Shown: positions 24,964 to 31,573 of the stretch, piece by piece
Layout of the letters: each line of letters begins with the position of its first letter
How positions within the stretch are numbered: position 1 is the stretch's first letter
Assembly (NCBI GenBank): GCA_003553305.1
Contig: PWEB01000093.1
Location: forward strand, 1 to 31,573
DNA from: Syntrophomonadaceae bacterium
GTDB lineage: Bacteria > Bacillota > Dethiobacteria > DTU022
Direction of reading: 5' to 3'
Length of the DNA: 31,573 bases
Position numbers and translations under genes: made by a program
Notes under the pieces: model-generated
What the model was told of the DNA's origin: nothing
Databases searched by the model: none
The model's input: only the letters and a program-made list of their open reading frames with translations

Positions 24964-25009
24964 TTCGGTCACCTCGTTTAGAATTGGGTAGCTTTTAAAT
25001 CAGCCAGTG

Positions 25010-25094
25010 ACCGGACCGAGGAAGGTGTAAGAGGAACCGTCCCCTAACCACTCCCCTAACCTCCTAACCTCGGAGGAGGGTCTTTCTGTCCGGT
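25010..25094 (-). repeat. Long imperfect hairpin and GGTTAGG-type direct repeats in the uvrB-uvrA spacer
   Basis: ACCGGAC (25010-25016) and GTCCGGT (25088-25094, ending in the uvrB stop codon) are perfect outer arms. Between them are an inner CCTCC/GGAGG inverted pair and, on the minus strand, three degenerate GGTTAGG copies ending in GGGGACGGTT. It shares CTGTCCGGT (25086-25094) and AACCGTCCCC (25035-25044) with the next spacer of the same operon. Confidence 0.65.
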
Positions 25095-27076
25095 TAGCCT
25101 TGTTTTTCCAGCTCAAAGATCATATCGCGTAATTCAGCGGCTTTTTCAAAGGCCAGATCTTTTGAGGCCTGGTTCATTTCCTTGCGCAGTTCTTTAATCA
25201 TTTTTTTGCGTTTGCCTGCATCAATATTCTTCAGGTCTTCGACCTGGTAACGTTCAGTCTCTTCCGCAACTGCAGTAGCTTCAAGGACTGCCCGGATTGG
25301 TTTGACAATACTCTGCGGAATTATACCATATTCCTGGTTATGGGCTAACTGCTTTTGGCGACGGCGATCGGTTTCATCTATTGCCCTGCGCATAGAGGGC
25401 GTAACTTGATCCGCATACATGATCACTTTACCTTCAATGTTCCGGGCAGTCCTGCCGATAGTCTGAATCAGTGAGCGATCAGATCTTAAGAACCCTTCTT
25501 TGTCGGCATCAAGGATAGCGACCAGGGTTACTTCCGGCAGGTCAAGTCCTTCCCGGAGAAGGTTAATCCCGACCAGGACATCAAACTCACCAAGGCGCAG
25601 GCCCCTGATGATGGCCATTCTTTCTAAAGCGTCGATCTCAGAATGCATGTAGCGCACTTTTACGCCCATGTTCTGGTAATATTCGGTCAGATCTTCAGCC
25701 ATCCGCTTGGTCATAGTCGTAACCAAAACCCTTTGGCCGGCTTCTGCCCTGGTCCGTATTTCTCCATAAAGGTCATCAACCTGACCTTCAGCGGGCCTTA
25801 CTTCCACCACCGGATCGGCCAGGCCAGTCGGGCGGATAATCTGCTCCACAACTGCATCACTGTGTTCTTGTTCCCATGGCCCGGGAGTGGCCGAAACCAG
25901 GATAGCCTGGTTAACCAGGGTTTCAAATTCTTCGAAACGCAGCGGCCGGTTATCAAGAGCTGATGGCAGCCTGAATCCATGTTCAACCAGCGTGCTTTTA
26001 CGGGACAGATCACCACGGTACATCCCGTTAATCTGGGGAATGGTGATATGTGATTCGTCAATTACAACCAGCATTTCCGGCGGGAAATAATCAAGCAGGG
26101 TAGCCGGACGGCTGCCGGCAGGACGTCCATCAAGATGGCGCGAGTAGTTTTCAATGCCGCTTGTAAAGCCAATTTCCTGGAGCATTTCCAAATCAAATAA
26201 GGTGCGCTGCTCCAGGCGCTGGGCTTCCAGCAATTTATCCTCACTCCGGAAATAAGCCAATTGCTCCTGAAGTTCAGCTTCGATACCTCTTATAGCCCGC
26301 TGCAGCTGTTCAGGAGCAGTGACATAGTGGGTTGCCGGAAAAATTGCAACATGAGAACGCTCGCCGATCACTTTCCCGCTTACCACGTCAATCTCACGCA
26401 GTCGTTCAATTTCATCGCCAAATAGCTCCACTCGCAGTGCAGCTTCAGAAAAAGAGGCCGGAATTATTTCGACTACATCACCACGGACCCTAAATGTCCC
26501 CCGGTGGAAATCAATGTCATTGCGTTGATAGTGAATAGCTACCAGGCGATTGACAATTTCATCCCGGCTGATCCGGATCCCCTGACGCAACGAAAGGACC
26601 TGCTCCATATATTCATGCGGAGAACCAAGACCGTATATACAGGATACAGAAGCAACTATGATCACATCTGTGCGTTCCAAAAGGGCACTAGTGGCTGAGT
26701 GGCGCAGCTTGTCGATTTCATCATTAATTGATGAATCCTTTTCAATAAAAGTATCACTCTGAGGGATATACGCTTCCGGTTGATAATAATCATAGTAGCT
26801 TATAAAATATTCAACTGCATTATCCGGAAATAGCTCTTTAAATTCACTGCAAAGCTGTGCAGCCAATATTTTATTTGGCGCCATAACCAGGGTTGGACGC
26901 TGTACCCGTTCGATCACATTAGCAATAGTAAAAGTTTTTCCCGAACCGGTTACTCCAAGGAGGGTCTGGTAAGGAGAACCCCGTCCCAATCCCTGCACCA
27001 GGGTTTCGATAGCTTTCGGTTGATCGCCGGTTGGTTGATAGTCAGATCTAATTTTAAAGCCACTGCTGACGGCCAT
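25094..27076 (-). CDS. uvrB: Excinuclease ABC subunit B
   Basis: The damage-verifying helicase-like subunit loaded by UvrA that recruits UvrC. The 660-residue protein shows Walker A GVTGSGKTFTI (41-51), the beta-hairpin region YYDYYQPEAYIPQSDTFIEK (about 92-111), motif II VVIDESHIT, motif III-VI segments (VSATPGPWE, VGINLLREGLDLPEV, QTIGRTARN) and a C-terminal UVR motif (LRKEMNQASKDLAFEKAAELRD) for UvrC binding. AGGAGGTG lies 6 bases before the ATG. It heads the uvrB-uvrA-uvrC series and has a candidate promoter and leader palindrome. I see no LexA-type SOS box (CGAAC-N4-GTTCG-like) ahead of it. Confidence 0.97.
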   Translation of the reverse strand: MAVSSGFKIRSDYQPTGDQPKAIETLVQGLGRGSPYQTLLGVTGSGKTFTIANVIERVQRPTLVMAPNKILAAQLCSEFKELFPDNAVEYFISYYDYYQPEAYIPQSDTFIEKDSSINDEIDKLRHSATSALLERTDVIIVASVSCIYGLGSPHEYMEQVLSLRQGIRISRDEIVNRLVAIHYQRNDIDFHRGTFRVRGDVVEIIPASFSEAALRVELFGDEIERLREIDVVSGKVIGERSHVAIFPATHYVTAPEQLQRAIRGIEAELQEQLAYFRSEDKLLEAQRLEQRTLFDLEMLQEIGFTSGIENYSRHLDGRPAGSRPATLLDYFPPEMLVVIDESHITIPQINGMYRGDLSRKSTLVEHGFRLPSALDNRPLRFEEFETLVNQAILVSATPGPWEQEHSDAVVEQIIRPTGLADPVVEVRPAEGQVDDLYGEIRTRAEAGQRVLVTTMTKRMAEDLTEYYQNMGVKVRYMHSEIDALERMAIIRGLRLGEFDVLVGINLLREGLDLPEVTLVAILDADKEGFLRSDRSLIQTIGRTARNIEGKVIMYADQVTPSMRRAIDETDRRRQKQLAHNQEYGIIPQSIVKPIRAVLEATAVAEETERYQVEDLKNIDAGKRKKMIKELRKEMNQASKDLAFEKAAELRDMIFELEKQG

Positions 27077-27097
27077 TACGACACCTCCTGTTCAGCG

Positions 27098-27115
27098 GCT
27101 TATTTGTTAATAAGC
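27098..27115 (-). promoter_or_regulatory. Perfect palindrome in the uvrB leader
   Basis: GCTTATT and AATAAGC (7-bp perfect arms, 4-base loop) lie between the candidate promoter and the uvrB ribosome site. It could be an operator or an mRNA hairpin. Confidence 0.45.
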
Positions 27116-27133
27116 AATATTAATTATAACATA

Positions 27134-27163
27134 ATTATAGAATGGATCCCGCTTCAGTTGCAA
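27134..27163 (-). promoter_or_regulatory. Candidate uvrB promoter
   Basis: TTGCAA (27158-27163), an 18-base spacer and TATAAT (27134-27139) on the minus strand, placed across the end of the preceding transporter gene. A second TATAAT lies at 27123-27128 without a good -35. Confidence 0.5.
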
Positions 27164-27701
27164 TAATAATCATTCCGATTACAATAAACAGCCCGGCAGT
27201 TCCCCTTTTAAGGATATGGGGATTAATCCGAGAAATAAAGCGGCTGCCAAGGTAAACAGCGAGCAGATGGTTTAGAAACATAGCTGCCATTGCTCCGGCA
27301 AAAACAGCCAGGGGATAACCAAGGCTTGCAACTAAAAATACCGCTGTCAGCTGAGTCTTATCGCCAAATTCAGCAATGAAGACCAAACCGAGCGTTTGTA
27401 AAAAGCCGGCCTTAGCAGGAGCTTCTTCTTCGGGAGGCTCTCTACGCAGATAAGTAAACAGCCCAATTCCAATAAAGAATAACCCCGAGATGATTGTTAA
27501 AAGGTTTTGTGGAACTGCAGCGGATAATAATTCTCCAACTCCCACAGCAAGACCGATAACAGCAGCAAGGGCAACCATTGCACCTGCCAACACCTGGAAG
27601 GGTGGATAGCGACAGGCCATGGTCAGCGTAACCAGCTGGGTCTTATCACCAAATTCGGCTACAAAAATTGCAATGAAAGCAGCAGCGGCGGCGGCAAACA
27701 T
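27135..27701 (-). CDS. TMEM165/GDT1 family (UPF0016) cation transporter
   Basis: A 188-residue membrane protein with two repeats, each carrying the family signature E-x-G-D-K-T: EFGDKT at 16-21 and again at 111-116. These lie in the first helix of each three-helix half, giving six membrane segments and inverted pseudo-symmetry. Relatives export Mn2+ (MneA in Vibrio, Mnx in cyanobacteria) or exchange Ca2+/Mn2+ for protons, so manganese export is the best guess. The loop between halves is short and acidic (REPPEEEAP). GGAGGTG precedes the ATG. No Mn-sensing yybP-ykoY riboswitch fits in the 31-base spacer, so it appears to ride on the upstream transcript. Confidence 0.9.
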   Translation of the reverse strand: MFAAAAAAFIAIFVAEFGDKTQLVTLTMACRYPPFQVLAGAMVALAAVIGLAVGVGELLSAAVPQNLLTIISGLFFIGIGLFTYLRREPPEEEAPAKAGFLQTLGLVFIAEFGDKTQLTAVFLVASLGYPLAVFAGAMAAMFLNHLLAVYLGSRFISRINPHILKRGTAGLFIVIGMIIIATEAGSIL

Positions 27702-27732
27702 TAACTACACCTCCGGGCGGTAATCAAGAGCG

Positions 27733-29100
27733 CTATTTTTTGCCCCAGAATTTTAGTTTCTTTAATCTTGCCAGCGGGTTTGGTTTGCTGATTTCAAGAT
27801 AGATTAATGAATCGGGAGCGGGAACAGGGATCATCCCTAAATCGGCAAAGCGATGTAATGACAAACTGTGGTATCTAGATATATTCAACCTGGACTTAAA
27901 AGATCTTTTTGTATCTATTTCTTCCGGAGCTTGTTTTCTTAAAACTTTTGAAAACGGTTCGCCGTTCCTGATGCCCTCCAGAAGGACCATGAAATAACTC
28001 TCTTCAATTTTTTTAAGAAAATCCAGATTGTCTGCCGGCAAAGCATTGTTAACAGAAAGGATTATGTCATCCTGCTGCAGCCCGGCCTGATCAGCAGCTG
28101 TTCCAGGCAATACTGACATTATTACTATTTCTGATCCCTTCCGGCGATAGCGCGGATGGCGGTTTTCTTCTTGTTTTTTACCATACATGATTAGTAATTC
28201 ATGACCAACTGGGGCAAAAATCACTCCTGGCAATATTAGCAGCGGGAAAAACTCTGAACCTACAGCAATAAACAATAGAATCACACTGTATAGAGCCAAT
28301 GTTTTGGCTGAAAAAGCAGTTTTCTCGCGGGGGGTCGATGAAAGAGCCATATCCCCGTATCCCAGCCCTGCTGCTACTGGTATGACCATATAGTATAATG
28401 CCTGACCTTCACCGGGTTGAATGACAGAATCAAGAATCGGCCACCATTCTGGCATACTTACCCCGACGCTTTCGGGTTGAGATACTACTGCAACCATCAG
28501 GGCAACCAGTGGAATTGGCCAAAACCGCTGCAGCGAAAACGCACCGACTACCTCACCGTCATCCTTTTTCAGGTATATCGGGCTGCTGCCCCAGTGTCCG
28601 CTGGTAAAAATTAAGATTGCTTCGACCAAATGAAGTAATCCAATCAAGACCAGCAGTGCCGGAATGTGAATCATGAGCAAGGAGTCAATAACAAAGTTTT
28701 CCTCCAAAGCAGGAAGGAGAGGCACCAGGATGTGGCGGGCAAATAAAACCATAAAAGCAACAATCCCACCGGCATATGAAAAGCAAAGGTAACGGGGATT
28801 AACCAACAACAAAAGCAAAGCAACTGGCCAGATAAAGTAAAGACCGATTTGTTCCAGAGATAATCCCAGGAAAACCAGGATCATGCTTGCTACCAGTCCA
28901 CCAAGAAGACCCAAACCAAGGGAAAACAATATTTGCCTGCCCACAGGGTTGATCACCCGTCCATATAGTTTTTCTTCAGTTGCAGCCTGGCGCTTGTACT
29001 GCAAATATACCAAAAACATAACAACCAAGAAAATGGGCATGATCAAAGCAAGCATATAAACCGTAATAAATAGCTGGGCTATTTCAAAAAAAGGCTGCAT
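27733..29100 (-). CDS. Multi-pass membrane protein with C-terminal PDZ domain, MinJ-like
   Basis: The 455-residue protein has about eight hydrophobic segments (for example 10-33, 57-80, 85-101, 108-128, 140-166, 195-208, 235-248, 268-300) followed by a cytoplasmic PDZ domain (about 322-385: VIMSVLPGTAADQAGLQQDDIILSV, split as 327-339 and 340-350) and a basic tail. In Bacillus subtilis MinJ, a division-site protein bridging DivIVA and MinD, has this layout and its gene lies near ctpB and uvrBA, as here. The start lies 3 bases after ctpB stops, so the two are coupled. No protease residues are seen. MinJ orthology is inference from topology and synteny; PDZ membrane protein is firm. Confidence 0.75.
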   Translation of the reverse strand: MQPFFEIAQLFITVYMLALIMPIFLVVMFLVYLQYKRQAATEEKLYGRVINPVGRQILFSLGLGLLGGLVASMILVFLGLSLEQIGLYFIWPVALLLLLVNPRYLCFSYAGGIVAFMVLFARHILVPLLPALEENFVIDSLLMIHIPALLVLIGLLHLVEAILIFTSGHWGSSPIYLKKDDGEVVGAFSLQRFWPIPLVALMVAVVSQPESVGVSMPEWWPILDSVIQPGEGQALYYMVIPVAAGLGYGDMALSSTPREKTAFSAKTLALYSVILLFIAVGSEFFPLLILPGVIFAPVGHELLIMYGKKQEENRHPRYRRKGSEIVIMSVLPGTAADQAGLQQDDIILSVNNALPADNLDFLKKIEESYFMVLLEGIRNGEPFSKVLRKQAPEEIDTKRSFKSRLNISRYHSLSLHRFADLGMIPVPAPDSLIYLEISKPNPLARLKKLKFWGKK

Positions 29101-29103
29101 CAG

Positions 29104-30606
29104 TTATTCGTTTCCCCCGGTATTATTCCAAAGATCTGCTTGTTCAAGAAGCTGAAGGGCTTTATCGAGCTGCTTATCCTGTTCACGGGAAGCTGTATCA
29201 AGCGCGCTACGCAGCTCAACCCAGGTTTTATCATCAAACATTCCGCTGCTTTCTAGGCCTGCTTCAACCTGAAAGTTAGTGAGAGTATCAAAAGTTTGCT
29301 CATCAAAGTAACCGGTCACTTCAATTTCAAAACCGAGCAGCCCTAGCATTTCCTGAAGTATTTCTACATCTTCCCCGTAATCATCCAATTCCAGGCGGTC
29401 GGGATGAAAATAATGATAATAACGCAGCACTTCAGGCATCTCTACCTCGTAATCAGGCTTAATCCCATGTTCATCAATATTGTGGCCGGAAGGGGTAAAG
29501 TAATTTGCTACAGTGAGCATTATTGCGCTGTGATCGGAAATTTCCTCAAGCTGCTGCACTGAAGCTTTGCCAAAAGTTTTCTGACCAACCAGGAGGGCTG
29601 CGTCTCTATCCTGCAAAGCCCCGGCCAGGAGTTCAGATGCACTGGCTGACTCTTCGTTAACCAAAACCACGATTGGATAGGGCTTCCTTTCAGCCTCTGA
29701 ATAATAAACTGTCTTTACTTCATCATTCTGCCCGATCAGCCTGACAATTTCTCCTTCCGGAACAATCTGCTGGGCTATGCCTACTGCCTGATCAACCAAA
29801 CCTCCGGGATTATTTCGCAAATCTAAAATCAGCCCTTTACCCAGGCCGGCCTGCTCTATTTCCTGGAATATTTCCGTAAACTTTTCATCGGTATTACTAT
29901 CAAAATTCTCAATTTTAATATAACCCAGACCATCATCCAACATTTCACCGGTTACTGTTGTAACCTGGATTTCTTCCCTGGAAACTGTCATTTCAATCGG
30001 CTTGTCTGCCCCGGGCCGTTGAACTTTTATATCAATATGAGTATCAGGAGGTCCGCGCATTACTTCTGCAGCGTGGTTAATGCCTTCACCGGTCAGTTCA
30101 ATACCATCAGCTTCCAGGATCCGATCTCCAGGTGTAAACCCGGCCCGTTTAGCAGGTGAATCAGCAAAAGTTTCGAAAACGACAATATGCTCATTTGACT
30201 CAATAATGCGTACGCCAATTCCTCCATAAGTTCCCCTGGTATCCATTAGAAGTTCTTCAAGCTGATCGGGATCATAAAAGCGGACCTGGGGATCATCAAT
30301 GCTATCAATCATGCCCTGAATTGCGCCTTTGATCAAGTCTGATGTATCAACTTCATAGAAATAGTGATTGGAAATAGATTCAAGTGTTTCCCAAAAAATT
30401 TCTGTTTCAGTTTCCAGTTCACGAACATTGCCTTCTCGATTATTTTCTGGTTTATATTCTATAATTCTCTGCCCGTTTTCCTCTACAAAACCAGTAAATC
30501 CGCCTTGATCGCCAAAGATCAAATACGTGGCTAAATTCGTTCCCAGGAGAACCATAACAAACATAACGACCCATTTTAATACACTATTTTTAGCTGATGG
30601 TTCCAT
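29104..30606 (-). CDS. CtpB-type carboxy-terminal processing protease (S41) with peptidoglycan-binding domain
   Basis: A 500-residue exported serine protease: N-terminal signal anchor (WVVMFVMVLLGTNLATYLIF), PDZ domain (about 125-205; GGIGVRI ... DSPAKRAGFTPGDRILEADG), S41 core with catalytic Ser in SASASE (about 320-325) and Lys347 in GQKTFGKASVQQ, and a C-terminal peptidoglycan-binding repeat (LGLLGFEIEVTGYFDEQTF). In Bacillus CtpB cleaves SpoIVFA during sporulation signalling; other relatives process cell-wall enzymes. I use ATG 30606 because AGGAG sits 8 bases before it and overlaps the alternative GTG at 30615. It lies between an EnvC-like hydrolase and the MinJ-like gene. Confidence 0.92.
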   Translation of the reverse strand: MEPSAKNSVLKWVVMFVMVLLGTNLATYLIFGDQGGFTGFVEENGQRIIEYKPENNREGNVRELETETEIFWETLESISNHYFYEVDTSDLIKGAIQGMIDSIDDPQVRFYDPDQLEELLMDTRGTYGGIGVRIIESNEHIVVFETFADSPAKRAGFTPGDRILEADGIELTGEGINHAAEVMRGPPDTHIDIKVQRPGADKPIEMTVSREEIQVTTVTGEMLDDGLGYIKIENFDSNTDEKFTEIFQEIEQAGLGKGLILDLRNNPGGLVDQAVGIAQQIVPEGEIVRLIGQNDEVKTVYYSEAERKPYPIVVLVNEESASASELLAGALQDRDAALLVGQKTFGKASVQQLEEISDHSAIMLTVANYFTPSGHNIDEHGIKPDYEVEMPEVLRYYHYFHPDRLELDDYGEDVEILQEMLGLLGFEIEVTGYFDEQTFDTLTNFQVEAGLESSGMFDDKTWVELRSALDTASREQDKQLDKALQLLEQADLWNNTGGNE

Positions 30607-30709
30607 CGCTTTCACTCCTGTCTAACACCCATTGATCGCTTTAATCACCCGTTAGCAGGGTGCCTGAAATACATGATACCATAAAACCGGTCCGCTGTAT
30701 TCCCCGCCG

Positions 30710-30750
30710 AAAAAATATAACCACCCCACGGCGCGTTTAATCAGGGTGGT
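30710..30750 (-). terminator. Rho-independent terminator after the M23 peptidase gene
   Basis: ACCACCC/GGGTGGT arms (7 bp, extendable by a G-U pair) around a 17-base loop at 30720-30750, followed on the minus strand by TATATTTTTT. It isolates ctpB from the upstream gene; a possible extended -10 (TGGTATCAT, about 30676-30684) follows. Confidence 0.8.
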
Positions 30751-30808
30751 CAAAAGTTTAGTAACTTTTTAATTATCCTGCTTAATTTACTCGGAACATT
30801 CTGTTCTT

Positions 30809-31573
30809 TTAAAAATAGTCCATAGGGTTAAGGCGGTGGTCAGGACTCCCACTGGGGAAACTGCGCACCGGCGTTTTATCAAATTCCCTTACTTCAAAAT
30901 GCAAATGGACCCCGGTACTGTAACCAGTAGTTCCGGCCCGGGCGATCCTCTGCCCTTTTTCGACAACATCGCCCTTGTTAACATTTAATGTGCTCATGTG
31001 AGCATAGAGCGTAACTGTGCCTCCGCCATGATCAATCATTATGCAATTCCCGTATCCGCCGTTCCATCCGGAATATATAACCTCACCCCGTTCAGCAGAT
31101 AAAATATAGTTAGCTTCTCCGTGGTGGGGCGCGATATCAACGCCGCCATGCCAGGCCTGATTCCCACTAAACGGGTCTCTTCGCCACCCATACCCCGAAG
31201 TAATCGAAGTAGGCGATTCAATCGGCCAGTGCAGGTCTCCCTCAACTCCGGAAAACTGGCTCTCCAGTTCGGCAAGCATAGCCTGAATGTTGGATTCAAT
31301 CCGCTGGGCTTCCTCTTCAAGATTAGCTATAGCTCCGAGAGTTTTTGTAATCTCATCCTGAAGTTCCACAATAATAATTTCTCTGTCGGCTGCTGCTCTT
31401 TCCATTTCTTTTTCATTAGCAGCTACCTGCTGGTGCATGTTTTCCAGACCGACCTTTTTTTCCTCCAGCTCATCTTTCCAGGTCTGAATAACGTCTCTTT
31501 CTTCCTGGATCTTTTCGATCAGGCGTAAATCATTAGAAGCTATGATACTTAAATTATGCAAGCGAGTTAAAAA
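30809..31573 (-). CDS. EnvC-like M23 peptidase with coiled coil, 5'-truncated
   Basis: The frame runs through the window edge, so the N-terminus with the signal peptide is missing; the TTG at 31561 is internal. Visible order: FLTRLHNLSIIASNDLRLI, a long heptad-rich coiled coil (about 20-115), then a LytM/M23 domain with zinc-ligand motifs HGGVD (His and Asp), VTLYAHM and HLHFEV (H-x-H), which appears catalytically complete. Such proteins are secreted endopeptidases or amidase activators, regulated by FtsEX through the coiled coil; in Bacillus relatives ftsEX lies next to ctpB. Whether ftsEX is upstream here cannot be seen. It ends at a strong terminator. Confidence 0.9.
   Translation of the reverse strand, partial: FLTRLHNLSIIASNDLRLIEKIQEERDVIQTWKDELEEKKVGLENMHQQVAANEKEMERAAADREIIIVELQDEITKTLGAIANLEEEAQRIESNIQAMLAELESQFSGVEGDLHWPIESPTSITSGYGWRRDPFSGNQAWHGGVDIAPHHGEANYILSAERGEVIYSGWNGGYGNCIMIDHGGGTVTLYAHMSTLNVNKGDVVEKGQRIARAGTTGYSTGVHLHFEVREFDKTPVRSFPSGSPDHRLNPMDYF

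Noticed and set aside
25011..25094. Rho-independent terminator between uvrB and uvrA
   Set aside because: Hairpins are present, but no T-run follows on the minus strand before uvrA.
27702..27732. Manganese (yybP-ykoY) riboswitch ahead of the GDT1-type transporter
   Set aside because: The spacer is only 31 bases and holds just the ribosome site.

Overview
The window looks like a chromosomal segment of a low-to-mid G+C Gram-positive bacterium (Bacillota, probably a clostridial-type lineage). Supporting signs are strong AGGAGG-type ribosome binding sites, a WhiA/RapZ pair, a sigma-54 gene joined to a glycolytic operon, a CtpB/MinJ-like/UvrB neighbourhood as in Bacillus, and adjacent smpB and ssrA. 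Every gene I can support lies on the minus strand, so the window reads biologically from right to left. Genus cannot be fixed from the sequence alone.

Reading from the right edge: a 5'-truncated EnvC-like M23 peptidase ends at a clear terminator. It is followed by a CtpB-type S41 protease, a MinJ-like membrane PDZ protein and a TMEM165/GDT1-family cation transporter. Next comes a full nucleotide excision repair set, uvrB-uvrA-uvrC, whose spacers carry hairpin-forming repeats. A Cof-type HAD phosphatase, rapZ and whiA follow. The usual yvcK is absent between rapZ and whiA.

Next is rpoN (sigma-54) and the lower glycolysis block pgk-tpiA-gpmI-eno. The usual cggR/gapA pair is absent between rpoN and pgk. 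A separate promoter then drives secG and probably feeds rnr, which has its own candidate -10. A nitroreductase, smpB and tmRNA (ssrA) follow. The ssrA -10 element overlaps the smpB stop codon, and the tag peptide reads AKPNYALAA.

Left of tmRNA is an accessory-looking stretch: two unrelated small SAM methyltransferases flanked by gene-poor DNA of about 530 and 370 bases. This DNA holds a nested palindromic element and probable gene relics, and it is bounded by two stable RNA genes (tmRNA and tRNA-Ala(CGC)). The left end carries a beta-helix lipoprotein with its own terminator and a 3'-truncated O-antigen ligase-type glycan polymerase/ligase with a C-terminal TPR-like start, both pointing to the cell surface.

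The most rewarding second looks are the 9-mer-sharing hairpins in three intergenic spacers, the structured rapZ leader, the nested palindrome beside tmRNA, and the two operons that lack their usual carbon-flux gene (yvcK, gapA).
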